Both the position numbers and the translations under genes were made by a program. The notes beneath the pieces were generated by a model. That model had not been told where the DNA came from. It ran no database searches and was given only the letters and a program-made list of their open reading frames with translations. 64,000 nucleotides of DNA from Nocardioides marmoribigeumensis (GTDB taxonomy: Bacteria; Actinomycetota; Actinomycetes; Propionibacteriales; Nocardioidaceae): the NCBI RefSeq assembly GCF_031458325.1, contig NZ_JAVDYG010000001.1:2046001-2110000 (forward strand), read 5' to 3'. Of the stretch, positions 24,819 through 32,792 are shown piece by piece (within the stretch, counting starts at the first letter, position 1; each line of letters opens with the position of its first letter).

Positions 24819-25637
24819 ATGAGCACCGCAGAGCAGCGAATCCCCCCCGTCACGACCGCCTCGTCCCCGGAGCCGGCGCCCCCCGCCCACCGGCCCCCGG
24901 CGCTGCCCCACATCCGGGTGGCCGACGTGGCCAAGACCTATCCCAACGGGACGATCGCCCTTGCGCCGGTGGACCTCGACATCAGGGAGGGTGAGTTCGT
25001 CTCCCTGCTCGGGCCCTCGGGGTGCGGCAAGTCGACCCTCCTGCGGATCATCGCCGGCCTGATCACGCCCACGAACGGCGAGGTGGAGATCAGCGGCAGC
25101 GCCCGGCGCGCCTTCGTCTTCCAGGACCCGACGCTGCTCCCGTGGCGCACGGTGGTGAAGAACGCCCGTCTGCTGCTGGAGCTGGAGGGCATCCCGAAGG
25201 CCGAGCACGAGTCGCGCGTGGCCGAGGCCCTCGCCAAGGTCGGGCTGGCGGGGTTCGAGAAGTCCTACCCGCGTGGCCTGTCCGGCGGCATGCGCATGCG
25301 GCTGTCGTTCGCGCGGGCCCTGGCCCTGCGCCCGCAGCTGTTCCTCATGGACGAGCCGTTCTCGGCGCTCGACGAGATCACCCGCGAGACGCTCCAGGAC
25401 GAGCTGCTGGAGATCTGGGGCGTGGACGGCTTCACCTCGGTCTTCGTCACCCACAACCTCTACGAGGCCGTCTACATGTCCCACCGGGTCGTGGTGATGT
25501 CGCCGCGTCCGGGCCAGATCGAGCGGATCTTCGACATCCCCTTCGACTATCCCCGCAAGCCTGAGCTGCGCGCGACGCCGGAGTTCGCCGCGATCACCCA
25601 GGAGATCTCGACCTGCATGAGGGAGATGAAGCGATGA
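24819..25637 (+). CDS. ABC importer ATPase (NitT/TauT/SsuB-type)
   Basis: 272 residues. Walker A is GPSGCGKST, the Q-loop is in FVFQDPTLLPW, the signature is LSGGMRMRLSFARAL, Walker B is LFLMDEPFSALD and the switch His is in VTHNLYEA. It energises import with the permease (25634) and the binding protein (26541). The subfamily serves nitrate, taurine, sulfonate, thiamine-precursor and riboflavin-type substrates. The first 30 residues are a Pro/Ala-rich extension. The ATG follows GAGGAG. The stop overlaps the permease start by ATGA. Confidence 0.92.
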   Translation: MSTAEQRIPPVTTASSPEPAPPAHRPPALPHIRVADVAKTYPNGTIALAPVDLDIREGEFVSLLGPSGCGKSTLLRIIAGLITPTNGEVEISGSARRAFVFQDPTLLPWRTVVKNARLLLELEGIPKAEHESRVAEALAKVGLAGFEKSYPRGLSGGMRMRLSFARALALRPQLFLMDEPFSALDEITRETLQDELLEIWGVDGFTSVFVTHNLYEAVYMSHRVVVMSPRPGQIERIFDIPFDYPRKPELRATPEFAAITQEISTCMREMKR

Positions 25638-26479
25638 GCACCACGTCCCGCGCCGCGGCTCCCAGCCTGCACGCGTCCCGAGGAGAGCGAGTCGGGCGCC
25701 GGATGCGCGACCTCCTTCCCCCGTTCGTCGTCTTCGTGCTCTTCATCGCGGCCTGGTGGCTCCTCGCCGCGACCGTCTACGGCGACCAGAACTTCCTCCT
25801 GCCACGGCCCTGGGCCGTCGCCGAGGCCTCGATCGAGCACCGCGACACCCTGCTCTCCGGCCTGCGCCTGACCTTCATCGAGGCGGTCAGCGGCTTCGTC
25901 GGCGCGATCGTCGTCGGCATGGCGGCCGCGATGCTCATGGGCCTGGCCAAACCGCTGGAGCGCAGCCTCTACCCCTACGCGGTGCTCCTGCAGACGGTGC
26001 CGATCGTGGCGGTCGCCCCGGTCATCGTCCTGTGGTTCGGCTACGGCACCCGTTCGGTGATCGTGATCGCCTTCATGATCGCGCTGTTCCCGATCATCAA
26101 CAACACGCTCCTGGGCCTGCTGAGCGCCGACCGCAACCACCTCGACCTGTTCCGCATGCACAACGCCTCGCGCATGGTGGTCTTCGGCAAGCTCCGCCTC
26201 CCGGGGGCGCTTCCCAGCATCTTCGCCGGTCTGCGGATCTCGGCCGGGCTCTCGGTGATCGGCGCGATCGTCGGCGAGTTCATCATCGGCTCCGGCGGCG
26301 AGGAGGGCGGCCTCGGTGTGAAGGTCCTCTTCGCCCAGAGCCGGCTGGCCACGGACCTGCTGTTCGCGGAGGTCCTCGCCGCCACACTTCTCGGGTTCTC
26401 GTTCTTCGTCGTCGTCAGTGCCATCTCCAACCGGCTCCTCCGGTCCTGGCACGAGTCGGCGCTGAAGGCGGACGCCTGA
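25634..26479 (+). CDS. ABC importer permease (BPD-type, NitT/TauT family)
   Basis: 281 residues with six or so membrane helices. It starts at an ATGA overlap with the ATPase gene. The EAA-loop equivalent sits at about residues 165-200, in the stretch LFRMHNASRMVVFGKLRLPGALPSIFAGL, where KLRLPGALPSIFAGL is typical of SsuC/ThiX-like permeases. A helix with VIGAIVGEFIIG follows, also typical. It forms a homodimeric channel in the inner membrane with the ATPase and takes substrate from the lipoprotein binding component encoded 61 bases downstream. Confidence 0.9.
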   Translation: MSTTSRAAAPSLHASRGERVGRRMRDLLPPFVVFVLFIAAWWLLAATVYGDQNFLLPRPWAVAEASIEHRDTLLSGLRLTFIEAVSGFVGAIVVGMAAAMLMGLAKPLERSLYPYAVLLQTVPIVAVAPVIVLWFGYGTRSVIVIAFMIALFPIINNTLLGLLSADRNHLDLFRMHNASRMVVFGKLRLPGALPSIFAGLRISAGLSVIGAIVGEFIIGSGGEEGGLGVKVLFAQSRLATDLLFAEVLAATLLGFSFFVVVSAISNRLLRSWHESALKADA

Positions 26480-26540
26480 TCCAGGCGCTCGCTGACCGTC
26501 CCTTCATCCCGTCCCGCTACCTGTCAGGAAAGAAGCTGTC

Positions 26541-27518
26541 ATGAAGCAAGTACGTCGTCGCCTGGGAGCGACGCTCGTCGCCCTCTCGGTGCTGCCCGCC
26601 ATGTTGTCCGCCTGCGGCTCCGACGACGGTTCGTCCGAGGGTGGGGACAAGTCCGCCACCTTGCTGATGAACTGGTTCGCGCAGGCCGAGCAGGGCGGCT
26701 ACTGGGCCGCCGATGCCGAGGGCCTCGCCAAGGACGACGGGGTCGACATCAAGGTCCAGCAGGGCGGGCCCGGCATCCAGACCGTCCCGCAGGTGACCGC
26801 CGGCAAGGCCGAGTTCGGTGTGGGCAATGCCGACGAGATCATGGTCGCGGTCGAGAACGGCCTGCCGATCGTCGTCGTCGCCTCGGCGTTCGACGAGAAC
26901 CTGCAGTGCATGATGTTCCACAAGTCCACCGGCATCTCCGGCTTCGCCGACCTCAACGGCCACATGGTCGCTCGGGTGCCCAGCCCGTACTGGGACTACC
27001 TGAAGAAGGAGTACCACCTCGACAAGGTCAAGGACGTCAACTTCACCGGCTCGATGGCCGACTTCAAGCGCAACAAGGACCTCGTCCAGCAGTGCTACAT
27101 CACCGCCGAGCCCTACGTCGCCAAGCAGCAGGGCATCAACGACGTCGGCTACCTCTCGGTGGCCAAGGACGGTGGGTTCAACCCCTACGGCAACGTGCTG
27201 TTCACCACCGAGAAGCTGATCAAGCAGGACCCCGACCTGGTGCGCGCCGTCGTCCACGCCTCCGTCAAGGGGTGGGAGAACTTCCTCGACGACCCGAAGC
27301 CCACCAAGGACCTGATCCTCAAGACCAACCCGGACGTGGACGGTGACGGCTTCGACTACGCGCACGACGCCCTGGTCAAGGACGGCTACCTCGGCGACGA
27401 CATCGGCGGCATGACCGACGACCGGTGGAAGACGCTGCGTGACCAGCTGGCCAGTGTCGACCTGGTGCCCGCGGACTTCGACTACAAGAAGGCCTACACC
27501 ACCGAGTTCCTGCCCTGA
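26541..27518 (+). CDS. NMT1/ThiY-like substrate-binding lipoprotein
   Basis: 325 residues. The signal peptide ends in a lipobox, MLSACGS, with Cys at about 28, so the protein is anchored to the outer face of the membrane. The mature part starts SATLLMNWFAQAEQGGYWAADAEG, the usual first strand of the NMT1/THI5 (SBP_bac_9/NitT-like) fold that binds pyrimidines, riboflavin, taurine or nitrate. PQVTAGKAEFGVGNADEIM is typical as well. The substrate is not predictable from sequence, but the fold favours a small planar or heteroaromatic ligand. A good AGGAAAG site precedes the ATG. Two strong hairpins follow the gene. Confidence 0.88.
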   Translation: MKQVRRRLGATLVALSVLPAMLSACGSDDGSSEGGDKSATLLMNWFAQAEQGGYWAADAEGLAKDDGVDIKVQQGGPGIQTVPQVTAGKAEFGVGNADEIMVAVENGLPIVVVASAFDENLQCMMFHKSTGISGFADLNGHMVARVPSPYWDYLKKEYHLDKVKDVNFTGSMADFKRNKDLVQQCYITAEPYVAKQQGINDVGYLSVAKDGGFNPYGNVLFTTEKLIKQDPDLVRAVVHASVKGWENFLDDPKPTKDLILKTNPDVDGDGFDYAHDALVKDGYLGDDIGGMTDDRWKTLRDQLASVDLVPADFDYKKAYTTEFLP

Positions 27519-27536
27519 GCCGGCTGAGCGCCTGAG

Positions 27537-27569
27537 CTGACCGGGCCCGGTCCCCCGGGACCCGGTCAG
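27537..27569 (+). terminator. Hairpin after the ABC operon
   Basis: CTGACCGGG (27537-27545) pairs perfectly with CCCGGTCAG (27561-27569), with further pairing possible inside. It starts 19 bases after the binding-protein stop. It is a probable terminator or mRNA stabiliser. Confidence 0.6.
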
Positions 27570-27594
27570 CGGCCCTGACCCACCACCTTTCCTG

Positions 27595-27635
27595 CCGTCC
27601 TCCGGCGTGCGTGCCTGACGTACGCCGGAGGACGG
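27595..27635 (+). terminator. Second strong hairpin before the deaminase gene
   Basis: CCGTCCTCCGGCGT (27595-27608) pairs perfectly with 27622-27635 across a 13-base loop. It ends 15 bases ahead of the next ATG, close enough to affect its ribosome binding site. It may be a terminator or a 5' leader structure. Confidence 0.55.
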
Positions 27636-27650
27636 TCTTCGGAGTCCCCC

Positions 27651-28910
27651 ATGAGCGCAGAACCCCTCACAGTCCTCCGTGGTGCGACCGTCGAGGGCCG
27701 CGGCGTCGTCGACGTGCACCTCCGCGGCGAGCTGATCGAACGGATCGTCCCGCACCAGGCCGCGGACCCGGCCGGGACCGGAGAGCCCGTCGAGTCGGTC
27801 GACCTCAGCGGTCACGTCCTCCTCCCCGCCGCCGTCGAGCCGCACGCCCACCTCGACAAGGCCCTGCTGTGGAGCAGGGCGGCCAACCCGGGCGGCGACC
27901 TCGCCGGGGCGATCGATGCCCACCACCGCGTCGCCGGCTCGATCGGCGCCGCGGACGTCCGCGACCGGGCCCTGGCCGCGCTCCAGGTCGCCGTACGCCG
28001 CGGCTACACCGCCGTGCGCAGCCACGTCAACGTCGAGCAGGAGCCGGGCACCTGCTCGCTCGAGGCGCTGCTGGGCGTGCGCGAGGAGGTGGCCGAGGCC
28101 GTCGACCTCGACCTGGCCGCGATGGTCGGGCTCCCGGTGACCGGTGAGGCGGGCCGCGCCAACCGCGACCTGCTCGACCGTGCCCTCGAGCTCGGCGCAG
28201 ACCTCGTGGGCGGCGCCCCCTGGCTGGACGACCGGCCGCACGAGGCCGTCGACCTGCTCGTCGGTGCCGCGGCGGCGGCCGGACGCGGGGTGGACCTCCA
28301 CCTCGACGAGACCCTCGACGACCGCATGCTGGCGGTCCGGACCTTCGCCCGGGCAGTGGAGCGCCACGGCCTGGGTGGGCGTGCCACGGCCTCGCACTGC
28401 GTCAGCCTGGGGCAGCAGACCGAGGAGGAGGCCCGGTCGGTGGCCGCGGTGCTTCGCGAGGTCGGCATCGCCGTGGTCACGCTGCCGCAGACCAACCTCG
28501 GCCTCCAGGCCCGTGGAGTCCGCACCCGTGCGCCCCGCGCGACCGCGCCGGTCCAGCTCCTGCGGGAGGCCGGGGTCACCGTCGCCGGTGGTGGTGACAA
28601 CTGGCGAGACATGTTCAACCCGGTGGGGCGCATCGACCCGCTGGAGACCGCTGCCCTGCTCGTGGCCGCCTGCCACGTCTCCCCGGCCGAGGCCTACCTG
28701 ATGACCTCCGCGGAGGCCGCGGTCGTCACCGGACGGCCGCGGCGGACGGTCGAGGAGGGCGCGCCGGCCGAGCTGCTGGCGGTGCGGGCCGACGACGTCG
28801 CGGGCGCGGTGGCCGACGCCACCGAGCACCGCACGGTCGTCCACCGAGGGCGCGTGGTCGCGAGGACCGAGGTCACCCATCGGCCGGTGCGCAACTGGCC
28901 TGACATGTGA
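27651..28910 (+). CDS. Cytosine-deaminase-like amidohydrolase
   Basis: 419 residues of the CodA-like branch of the amidohydrolases. The first metal site is EPHAHLDKALL; CodA enzymes have a very similar HxHLDK. Next come DLHLDET and the ring His in TASHCVSLGQQ. The metal and catalytic Asp lies in GGGDNWRDMFNPVGRIDPLE, matching the deaminase pattern. It hydrolytically removes an amino group from a ring or opens a cyclic amide; the true substrate is unknown. The ATG at 27651 has a weak GGAG seven bases upstream, which itself lies next to the 27595-27635 hairpin. Its 3' end contains operator G for the following gene. Confidence 0.83.
   Translation: MSAEPLTVLRGATVEGRGVVDVHLRGELIERIVPHQAADPAGTGEPVESVDLSGHVLLPAAVEPHAHLDKALLWSRAANPGGDLAGAIDAHHRVAGSIGAADVRDRALAALQVAVRRGYTAVRSHVNVEQEPGTCSLEALLGVREEVAEAVDLDLAAMVGLPVTGEAGRANRDLLDRALELGADLVGGAPWLDDRPHEAVDLLVGAAAAAGRGVDLHLDETLDDRMLAVRTFARAVERHGLGGRATASHCVSLGQQTEEEARSVAAVLREVGIAVVTLPQTNLGLQARGVRTRAPRATAPVQLLREAGVTVAGGGDNWRDMFNPVGRIDPLETAALLVAACHVSPAEAYLMTSAEAAVVTGRPRRTVEEGAPAELLAVRADDVAGAVADATEHRTVVHRGRVVARTEVTHRPVRNWPDM
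28896..28906 (+). promoter_or_regulatory. FadR-type operator candidate G (aldehyde dehydrogenase operon)
   Basis: TGGCCTGACAT in the context GCAACTGGCCTGACAT, which differs from the 42421-42435 site by one base over 16. It lies inside the last codons of the deaminase gene and about 40 bases ahead of the aldehyde dehydrogenase start, so an internal promoter is likely here. Confidence 0.6.
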
Positions 28911-28946
28911 TATGTTGTGAGTGTCGCTGAGAGAGAAGGCTGTCCG

Positions 28947-30428
28947 ATGACCGACACGTTCGTCCGGCCCGACTGGACCCCCCTGGACCTGCCCCGCGCC
29001 GAGCAGTCGTTCTGCGTGACCAACGGGGACCGGTTCGACACCACCGACCCGACCACCGGCGAGGTCGTCGCCTCGCTGACCGCCTCGACGCTCGAGGACG
29101 TCGCCGGCGCCGTGGAGCGCGCCAGGGCCGCCTTCGGTCGCCGCGGGTGGCGCAACGACGGGCAGGTGCGCTGCCGGGTGCTGTTCCGCTACGCCGAGGC
29201 GCTGCGGGCCAACCGCGAGCGGCTGGCCGAGCTGCTGACCCGCGAGCAGGGCAAGACCCTGGCCGAGTCACGCAACGAGATCGAGGGCTCGGCCGACATG
29301 GTCGAGTTCTACGCCGGCCTGGCACGCAGCACCTACGGCCGGGCGATCCCGGTCGGGGACGACGCGCACTCGGTGATCCTGCGCGAGCCCCTGGGCGTCG
29401 TGGGGGTGATCACCCCGTGGAACTGGCCCGTGGTGCTCCTGATGCGTGCGCTGGCTCCTGCCCTGGCCGCCGGCAACACCGTCGTGGTCAAGCCCGCCAG
29501 CCTGACCCCCGCCGTGACCGTGGAGTGCCTCGCGCTCCTGGCCGCCGACCCCGACCTGCCCGAGGGCGTCCTGACCTGCGTGCTCGGCTCCGGTGCGGTC
29601 GTCGGGGACGCCCTGGTCACCAACCGCCATGTCGAGATGATCGCCTTCACCGGCGAGTCCGGCACGGGGATCAACGTGCTCAAGCAGGCCGCCAACGACC
29701 TGCGCAAGGTGTCCCTGGAGCTCGGCGGCAAGTCCCCCAACATCGTCTTCGCCGACGCCGACCTCGACAAGGCGCTCGACGGCGCCGTCAACGCCGCCTT
29801 CACCACCAGCGGCCAGATCTGCACTGCGGGGAGCCGGCTCCTGCTGGAGGACTCGATCTACGAGGACTTCCTGGCCCGGCTCACCGAGCGGGTCCGGGCG
29901 CTACGCCTCGGCGACCCGCTGGACCCGACCACCCAGATGGGTCCGGTCGTCTCCCGCTCGCAGCAGACGTCGGTCAACGGCTACGTCGAGCTGGGCCGCG
30001 CCGAGGGCAAGCTGCTCGTCGGCGACGACCTCGATGACACCGAGGCGCTGCGGCAGGGCTGCTACGTCGCCCCCGCGATCGTGACCGACCTGCCGCGCTC
30101 GTCACGCGTGGTGCAGGAGGAGATCTTCGGACCGGTCCTCGTGGTCCAGCGCTTCTCCGGCGAGGCGGAGGCGATCGAGATCGCCGAGGACTCGCAGTTC
30201 GGCCTCGCGGCGGGCATCTGGACCAGCGACCTCAACCGCGCCTGGCGCGTGGGTCGGGCGGTCAGCTCCGGGACGATCTGGATCAACACCTACCACCACT
30301 TCTACCCCGAGGCGGAGGTCGGCGGGTTCCGCCAGTCCGGCCTGGGACGTCAGCAGGGCCTCGAGGGGATCCACGAGTTCACCGAGACCAAGCACCTCAA
30401 CTTCGACTCCAAGTCCACCCTCTTCTAG
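28947..30428 (+). CDS. NAD(P)-dependent aldehyde dehydrogenase
   Basis: 493 residues, standard ALDH length. The cofactor region has TPWNWPVVLLM and KPASLTP. The general base Glu is in LELGGKSPN and the nucleophile Cys in SGQICTAGSR. EEIFGPVL and the oligomerisation tail are present. It oxidises an aldehyde intermediate to an acid. The ATG at 28947 follows GAGAGAAGG; an in-frame GTG 30 bases earlier lacks a site. It opens a long run of tightly spaced genes (30442-41595). The likely role is conversion of a semialdehyde from the island's pathway. Confidence 0.9.
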   Translation: MTDTFVRPDWTPLDLPRAEQSFCVTNGDRFDTTDPTTGEVVASLTASTLEDVAGAVERARAAFGRRGWRNDGQVRCRVLFRYAEALRANRERLAELLTREQGKTLAESRNEIEGSADMVEFYAGLARSTYGRAIPVGDDAHSVILREPLGVVGVITPWNWPVVLLMRALAPALAAGNTVVVKPASLTPAVTVECLALLAADPDLPEGVLTCVLGSGAVVGDALVTNRHVEMIAFTGESGTGINVLKQAANDLRKVSLELGGKSPNIVFADADLDKALDGAVNAAFTTSGQICTAGSRLLLEDSIYEDFLARLTERVRALRLGDPLDPTTQMGPVVSRSQQTSVNGYVELGRAEGKLLVGDDLDDTEALRQGCYVAPAIVTDLPRSSRVVQEEIFGPVLVVQRFSGEAEAIEIAEDSQFGLAAGIWTSDLNRAWRVGRAVSSGTIWINTYHHFYPEAEVGGFRQSGLGRQQGLEGIHEFTETKHLNFDSKSTLF

Positions 30429-30441
30429 GAAGGGCCACCCC

Positions 30442-30636
30442 ATGCCGTTCGTGATGGTTCACCTCTGGGAGGGCAGGACCCTCGACCAGAAGCGCGCGCT
30501 GACCAAGGCGATCACCGACGCGATGGTCGAGCATGCCGACGCCAACCCCGACGCCCTGCACGTCACCGTGCAGGAGTACTCCCGCGAGAACTGGGCCCGC
30601 GCCGGCGTCCTGGGCGTGGACAGGACCGACGCATGA
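30442..30636 (+). CDS. 4-Oxalocrotonate tautomerase-family protein
   Basis: 64 residues, the usual length of the small tautomerases. Pro follows the initiator Met (MPFVMVHLWEGRT) and, once Met is removed, serves as the catalytic base. The beta-alpha-beta pattern continues with QKRALTKAITDAMVEH and LHVTVQEYSRENWARAG. It interconverts keto and enol forms of an unsaturated oxoacid. The last codons overlap the isochorismatase fusion start by four bases, so the pair is coupled. GGAAGG lies upstream of the ATG. Confidence 0.88.
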   Translation: MPFVMVHLWEGRTLDQKRALTKAITDAMVEHADANPDALHVTVQEYSRENWARAGVLGVDRTDA

Positions 30637-31616
30637 GCCTCGACCTGCTCCGCGCCGAGCGCGCCGCGCTGCTGGTCATCGACCCGCAGAACGCCTTCTG
30701 CCACCCCGAGGGCACCCTGGGGATCTCTGGGGTCGACGTCGCCCCCGCCCAGGCCGCCATCGGCAGGATCCGCGAGCTCGCCTCGGCCTTCCAGGAGGCC
30801 GGGCTCCCGGTGGTGTGGACCCAGCAGGTCCACCTCGCGCGCGACGTCAGCAGGTCCCGCAAGGTCCTGCCGTCCCACACCCAGAAGCGCAACCGGGTCT
30901 CGGCCCTGTCGGGCACGTGGGACGCCGACTTCGTCGACGAGGTCAAGGACCTCGTGACCGACCCGACGTACGTCGTGGTCAAGCACCGCTTCGGCGGCTT
31001 CTACGAGACGCGCCTGCAGGCCCTGCTCGACATGCTCGGCGTCAACGCGCTGTTCATCGTCGGCGTCACCGCCAACGCCTGCGTCGAGACCACCCTGCGC
31101 GAGGCCTACCTCCGTGACTACGACGTCGTCGCCGTGCGCGACGGCATCGCGGCCGTGCGTCCGGAGTGGACCGAGACCGCGGAGGGCGTCTGGGCCCACT
31201 ACCTGGGCGTGGTCTCCGACACCGAGGAGGTGCTCGGCTGGCTCTCCCGCGCCACCCGCCCCCAGGCGCTCGGCGTCCACCACCTCCTCCTGGAGACCCA
31301 GGACCTCGACACCTCGGTCGACTTCTTCGTCGACGTGCTCGGGTTCGACGTGCGCAAGCGCGAGGACTTCCGCGACGGCCGGCGCCTGGTGGTCACCCAC
31401 CAGGGTCTCGGCCTGACCGAGGGCGGCAGTGGCGCGACCGGGGTCCTGCAGCACCTGTGCTTCAGCGCGCGCCACATCGACGCCATCGCCGAGCGGGCCA
31501 AGGCGGCCGGCCACACCATCGTGCGCGGCCCCGGCCCCGGCCCCTACGGCCACACCGTCTACGTCCTGGACCCGGACGGCAACGAGATCGAGCTCTTCGA
31601 CGCCGAGACCAACTGA
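30633..31616 (+). CDS. Isochorismatase-like cysteine hydrolase fused to a VOC domain
   Basis: 327 residues with two domains. Residues 1-205 are an isochorismatase-type cysteine hydrolase with the complete triad: Asp17 (LVIDPQNAF), Lys117 (VVVKHRFGG) and Cys150 (VTANACVETT). Such enzymes hydrolyse amides such as N-carbamoylsarcosine, nicotinamide or ureidoacrylate, or enol ethers. Residues about 213-327 are a VOC domain beginning ALGVHHLLLETQDLDTSVDFF, with a later His (LQHLCFS) and Glu (GNEIELFD) as metal ligands. The joint is clean, with no stop and no frame shift. The two domains probably perform consecutive steps, for example amide cleavage followed by ring or C-C bond chemistry. Confidence 0.87.
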   Translation: MSLDLLRAERAALLVIDPQNAFCHPEGTLGISGVDVAPAQAAIGRIRELASAFQEAGLPVVWTQQVHLARDVSRSRKVLPSHTQKRNRVSALSGTWDADFVDEVKDLVTDPTYVVVKHRFGGFYETRLQALLDMLGVNALFIVGVTANACVETTLREAYLRDYDVVAVRDGIAAVRPEWTETAEGVWAHYLGVVSDTEEVLGWLSRATRPQALGVHHLLLETQDLDTSVDFFVDVLGFDVRKREDFRDGRRLVVTHQGLGLTEGGSGATGVLQHLCFSARHIDAIAERAKAAGHTIVRGPGPGPYGHTVYVLDPDGNEIELFDAETN

Positions 31617-31633
31617 AAGCCGAGACACGACCC

Positions 31634-32788
31634 GTGAAGATCACCGACATCCAGATCCACCTGGTCAAGCTGCCCGCACGGCGTGACCACAACTGGGCCA
31701 GCAAGATGGCCACGCCGATCGGCCACCACGCGATCCTCGAGCTGACCACCGACGAGGGCATCGTCGGCTGGGGCGAGGCCCCGGCCGGCGGCACCTGGGG
31801 CGGGGCCCACATGCGCTACTACGGCGAGACGCCCGAGACCGTCCGTCACGTGGTCCTCGACCACCTGCTGCCTGCGATCCAGGGCCTCGACCCGCTGGAC
31901 ATCAGCACCATCCACCGCCGCATGGACCAGGTGATCAAGGGTCACCCCTACGCCAAGGCCGCGGTCGACATCGCCTGCTACGACGCGGCCGGCAAGGCCC
32001 TGGGCGTCCCGGTCTCGTCCCTGCTCGGTGGCCGCCACCGCGAGGGCATCGAGGTCGCGCACTCTCTCGGCATCATGGACCTCGACCGGTGCTTCGCCGA
32101 GGCCGAGGAGGCCGTGGCCGAGGGCGCCCGCACGATCAAGTGCAAGACCGGGCTCGACCCCGAGCGTGACGTCGCGCTGGTCCGAGGCCTGCGGGAGCGT
32201 CTGGGCGCCGAGGTCAAGATCCGCGTGGACGGCAACGAGGGCTACAGCTCGGTCAACGAGGCCGTCGACGTCACGCTGCGCCAGGAGGAGTACGACATCC
32301 TGCTGTGCGAGCAGCCGGTGGCCGGGGCCGAGGGGCTGGCCCGCGTCGCCTCGCGCATCTCCAGCCCGGTGATGGCCGACGAGTCCGCCTGGACCGTCCA
32401 CGACATCCTCGAGCTGGACAAGCTCGACGCGGCGGCGTGCATCTCGCTCTACGTGACCAAGCCGGGCGGCCTCTACCGCGCGCGCCAGGTGGGCGAGGTG
32501 GCCGGGCACCTGGGCATCTACACCGACATCGGTGGCTCCATCGAGACCGCCATCGGCAACGCCGCGAACCTCCACCTCGGCACCGCGATGGCTAACGCCG
32601 TGCTGCCCAGCGTCTGCCCGGTCTCCCAGCCCGAGGGCCGCGAGGGGCCGCGCATGGCCGGGGTGTACTACCTCGACGACCTGGTGACCGAGCCCTTCCG
32701 CTTCGTCGACGGCGTCGTCATGGCCCCGACCGGTCCGGGCCTGGGGATCGAGGTCGACCGCGAGAAGATCGCGCGCTACACGGTATGA
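31634..32788 (+). CDS. Mandelate racemase/muconate-lactonising enzyme family protein
   Basis: 384 residues of the enolase superfamily. The capping domain is at 1-120. The barrel carries the KxK motif (TIKCKTG), then the metal ligands Asp (VDGNEGY), Glu (LCEQPV) and Asp (MADES), and an opposite Lys (YVTKPGG). This set places it in the muconate-lactonising/o-succinylbenzoate synthase/dipeptide epimerase subgroup. It abstracts a proton next to a carboxylate for racemisation, cycloisomerisation or dehydration; the exact reaction is not predictable. The GTG at 31634 is the start by comparison with the family; the ribosome binding site is weak. Confidence 0.88.
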   Translation: MKITDIQIHLVKLPARRDHNWASKMATPIGHHAILELTTDEGIVGWGEAPAGGTWGGAHMRYYGETPETVRHVVLDHLLPAIQGLDPLDISTIHRRMDQVIKGHPYAKAAVDIACYDAAGKALGVPVSSLLGGRHREGIEVAHSLGIMDLDRCFAEAEEAVAEGARTIKCKTGLDPERDVALVRGLRERLGAEVKIRVDGNEGYSSVNEAVDVTLRQEEYDILLCEQPVAGAEGLARVASRISSPVMADESAWTVHDILELDKLDAAACISLYVTKPGGLYRARQVGEVAGHLGIYTDIGGSIETAIGNAANLHLGTAMANAVLPSVCPVSQPEGREGPRMAGVYYLDDLVTEPFRFVDGVVMAPTGPGLGIEVDREKIARYTV

Positions 32789-32792
32789 GCGC

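Noticed and set aside
26517-28880. 787-residue minus-strand frame opposite the binding protein and deaminase
   Set aside because: Shadow of two well-supported genes; no recognisable feature.
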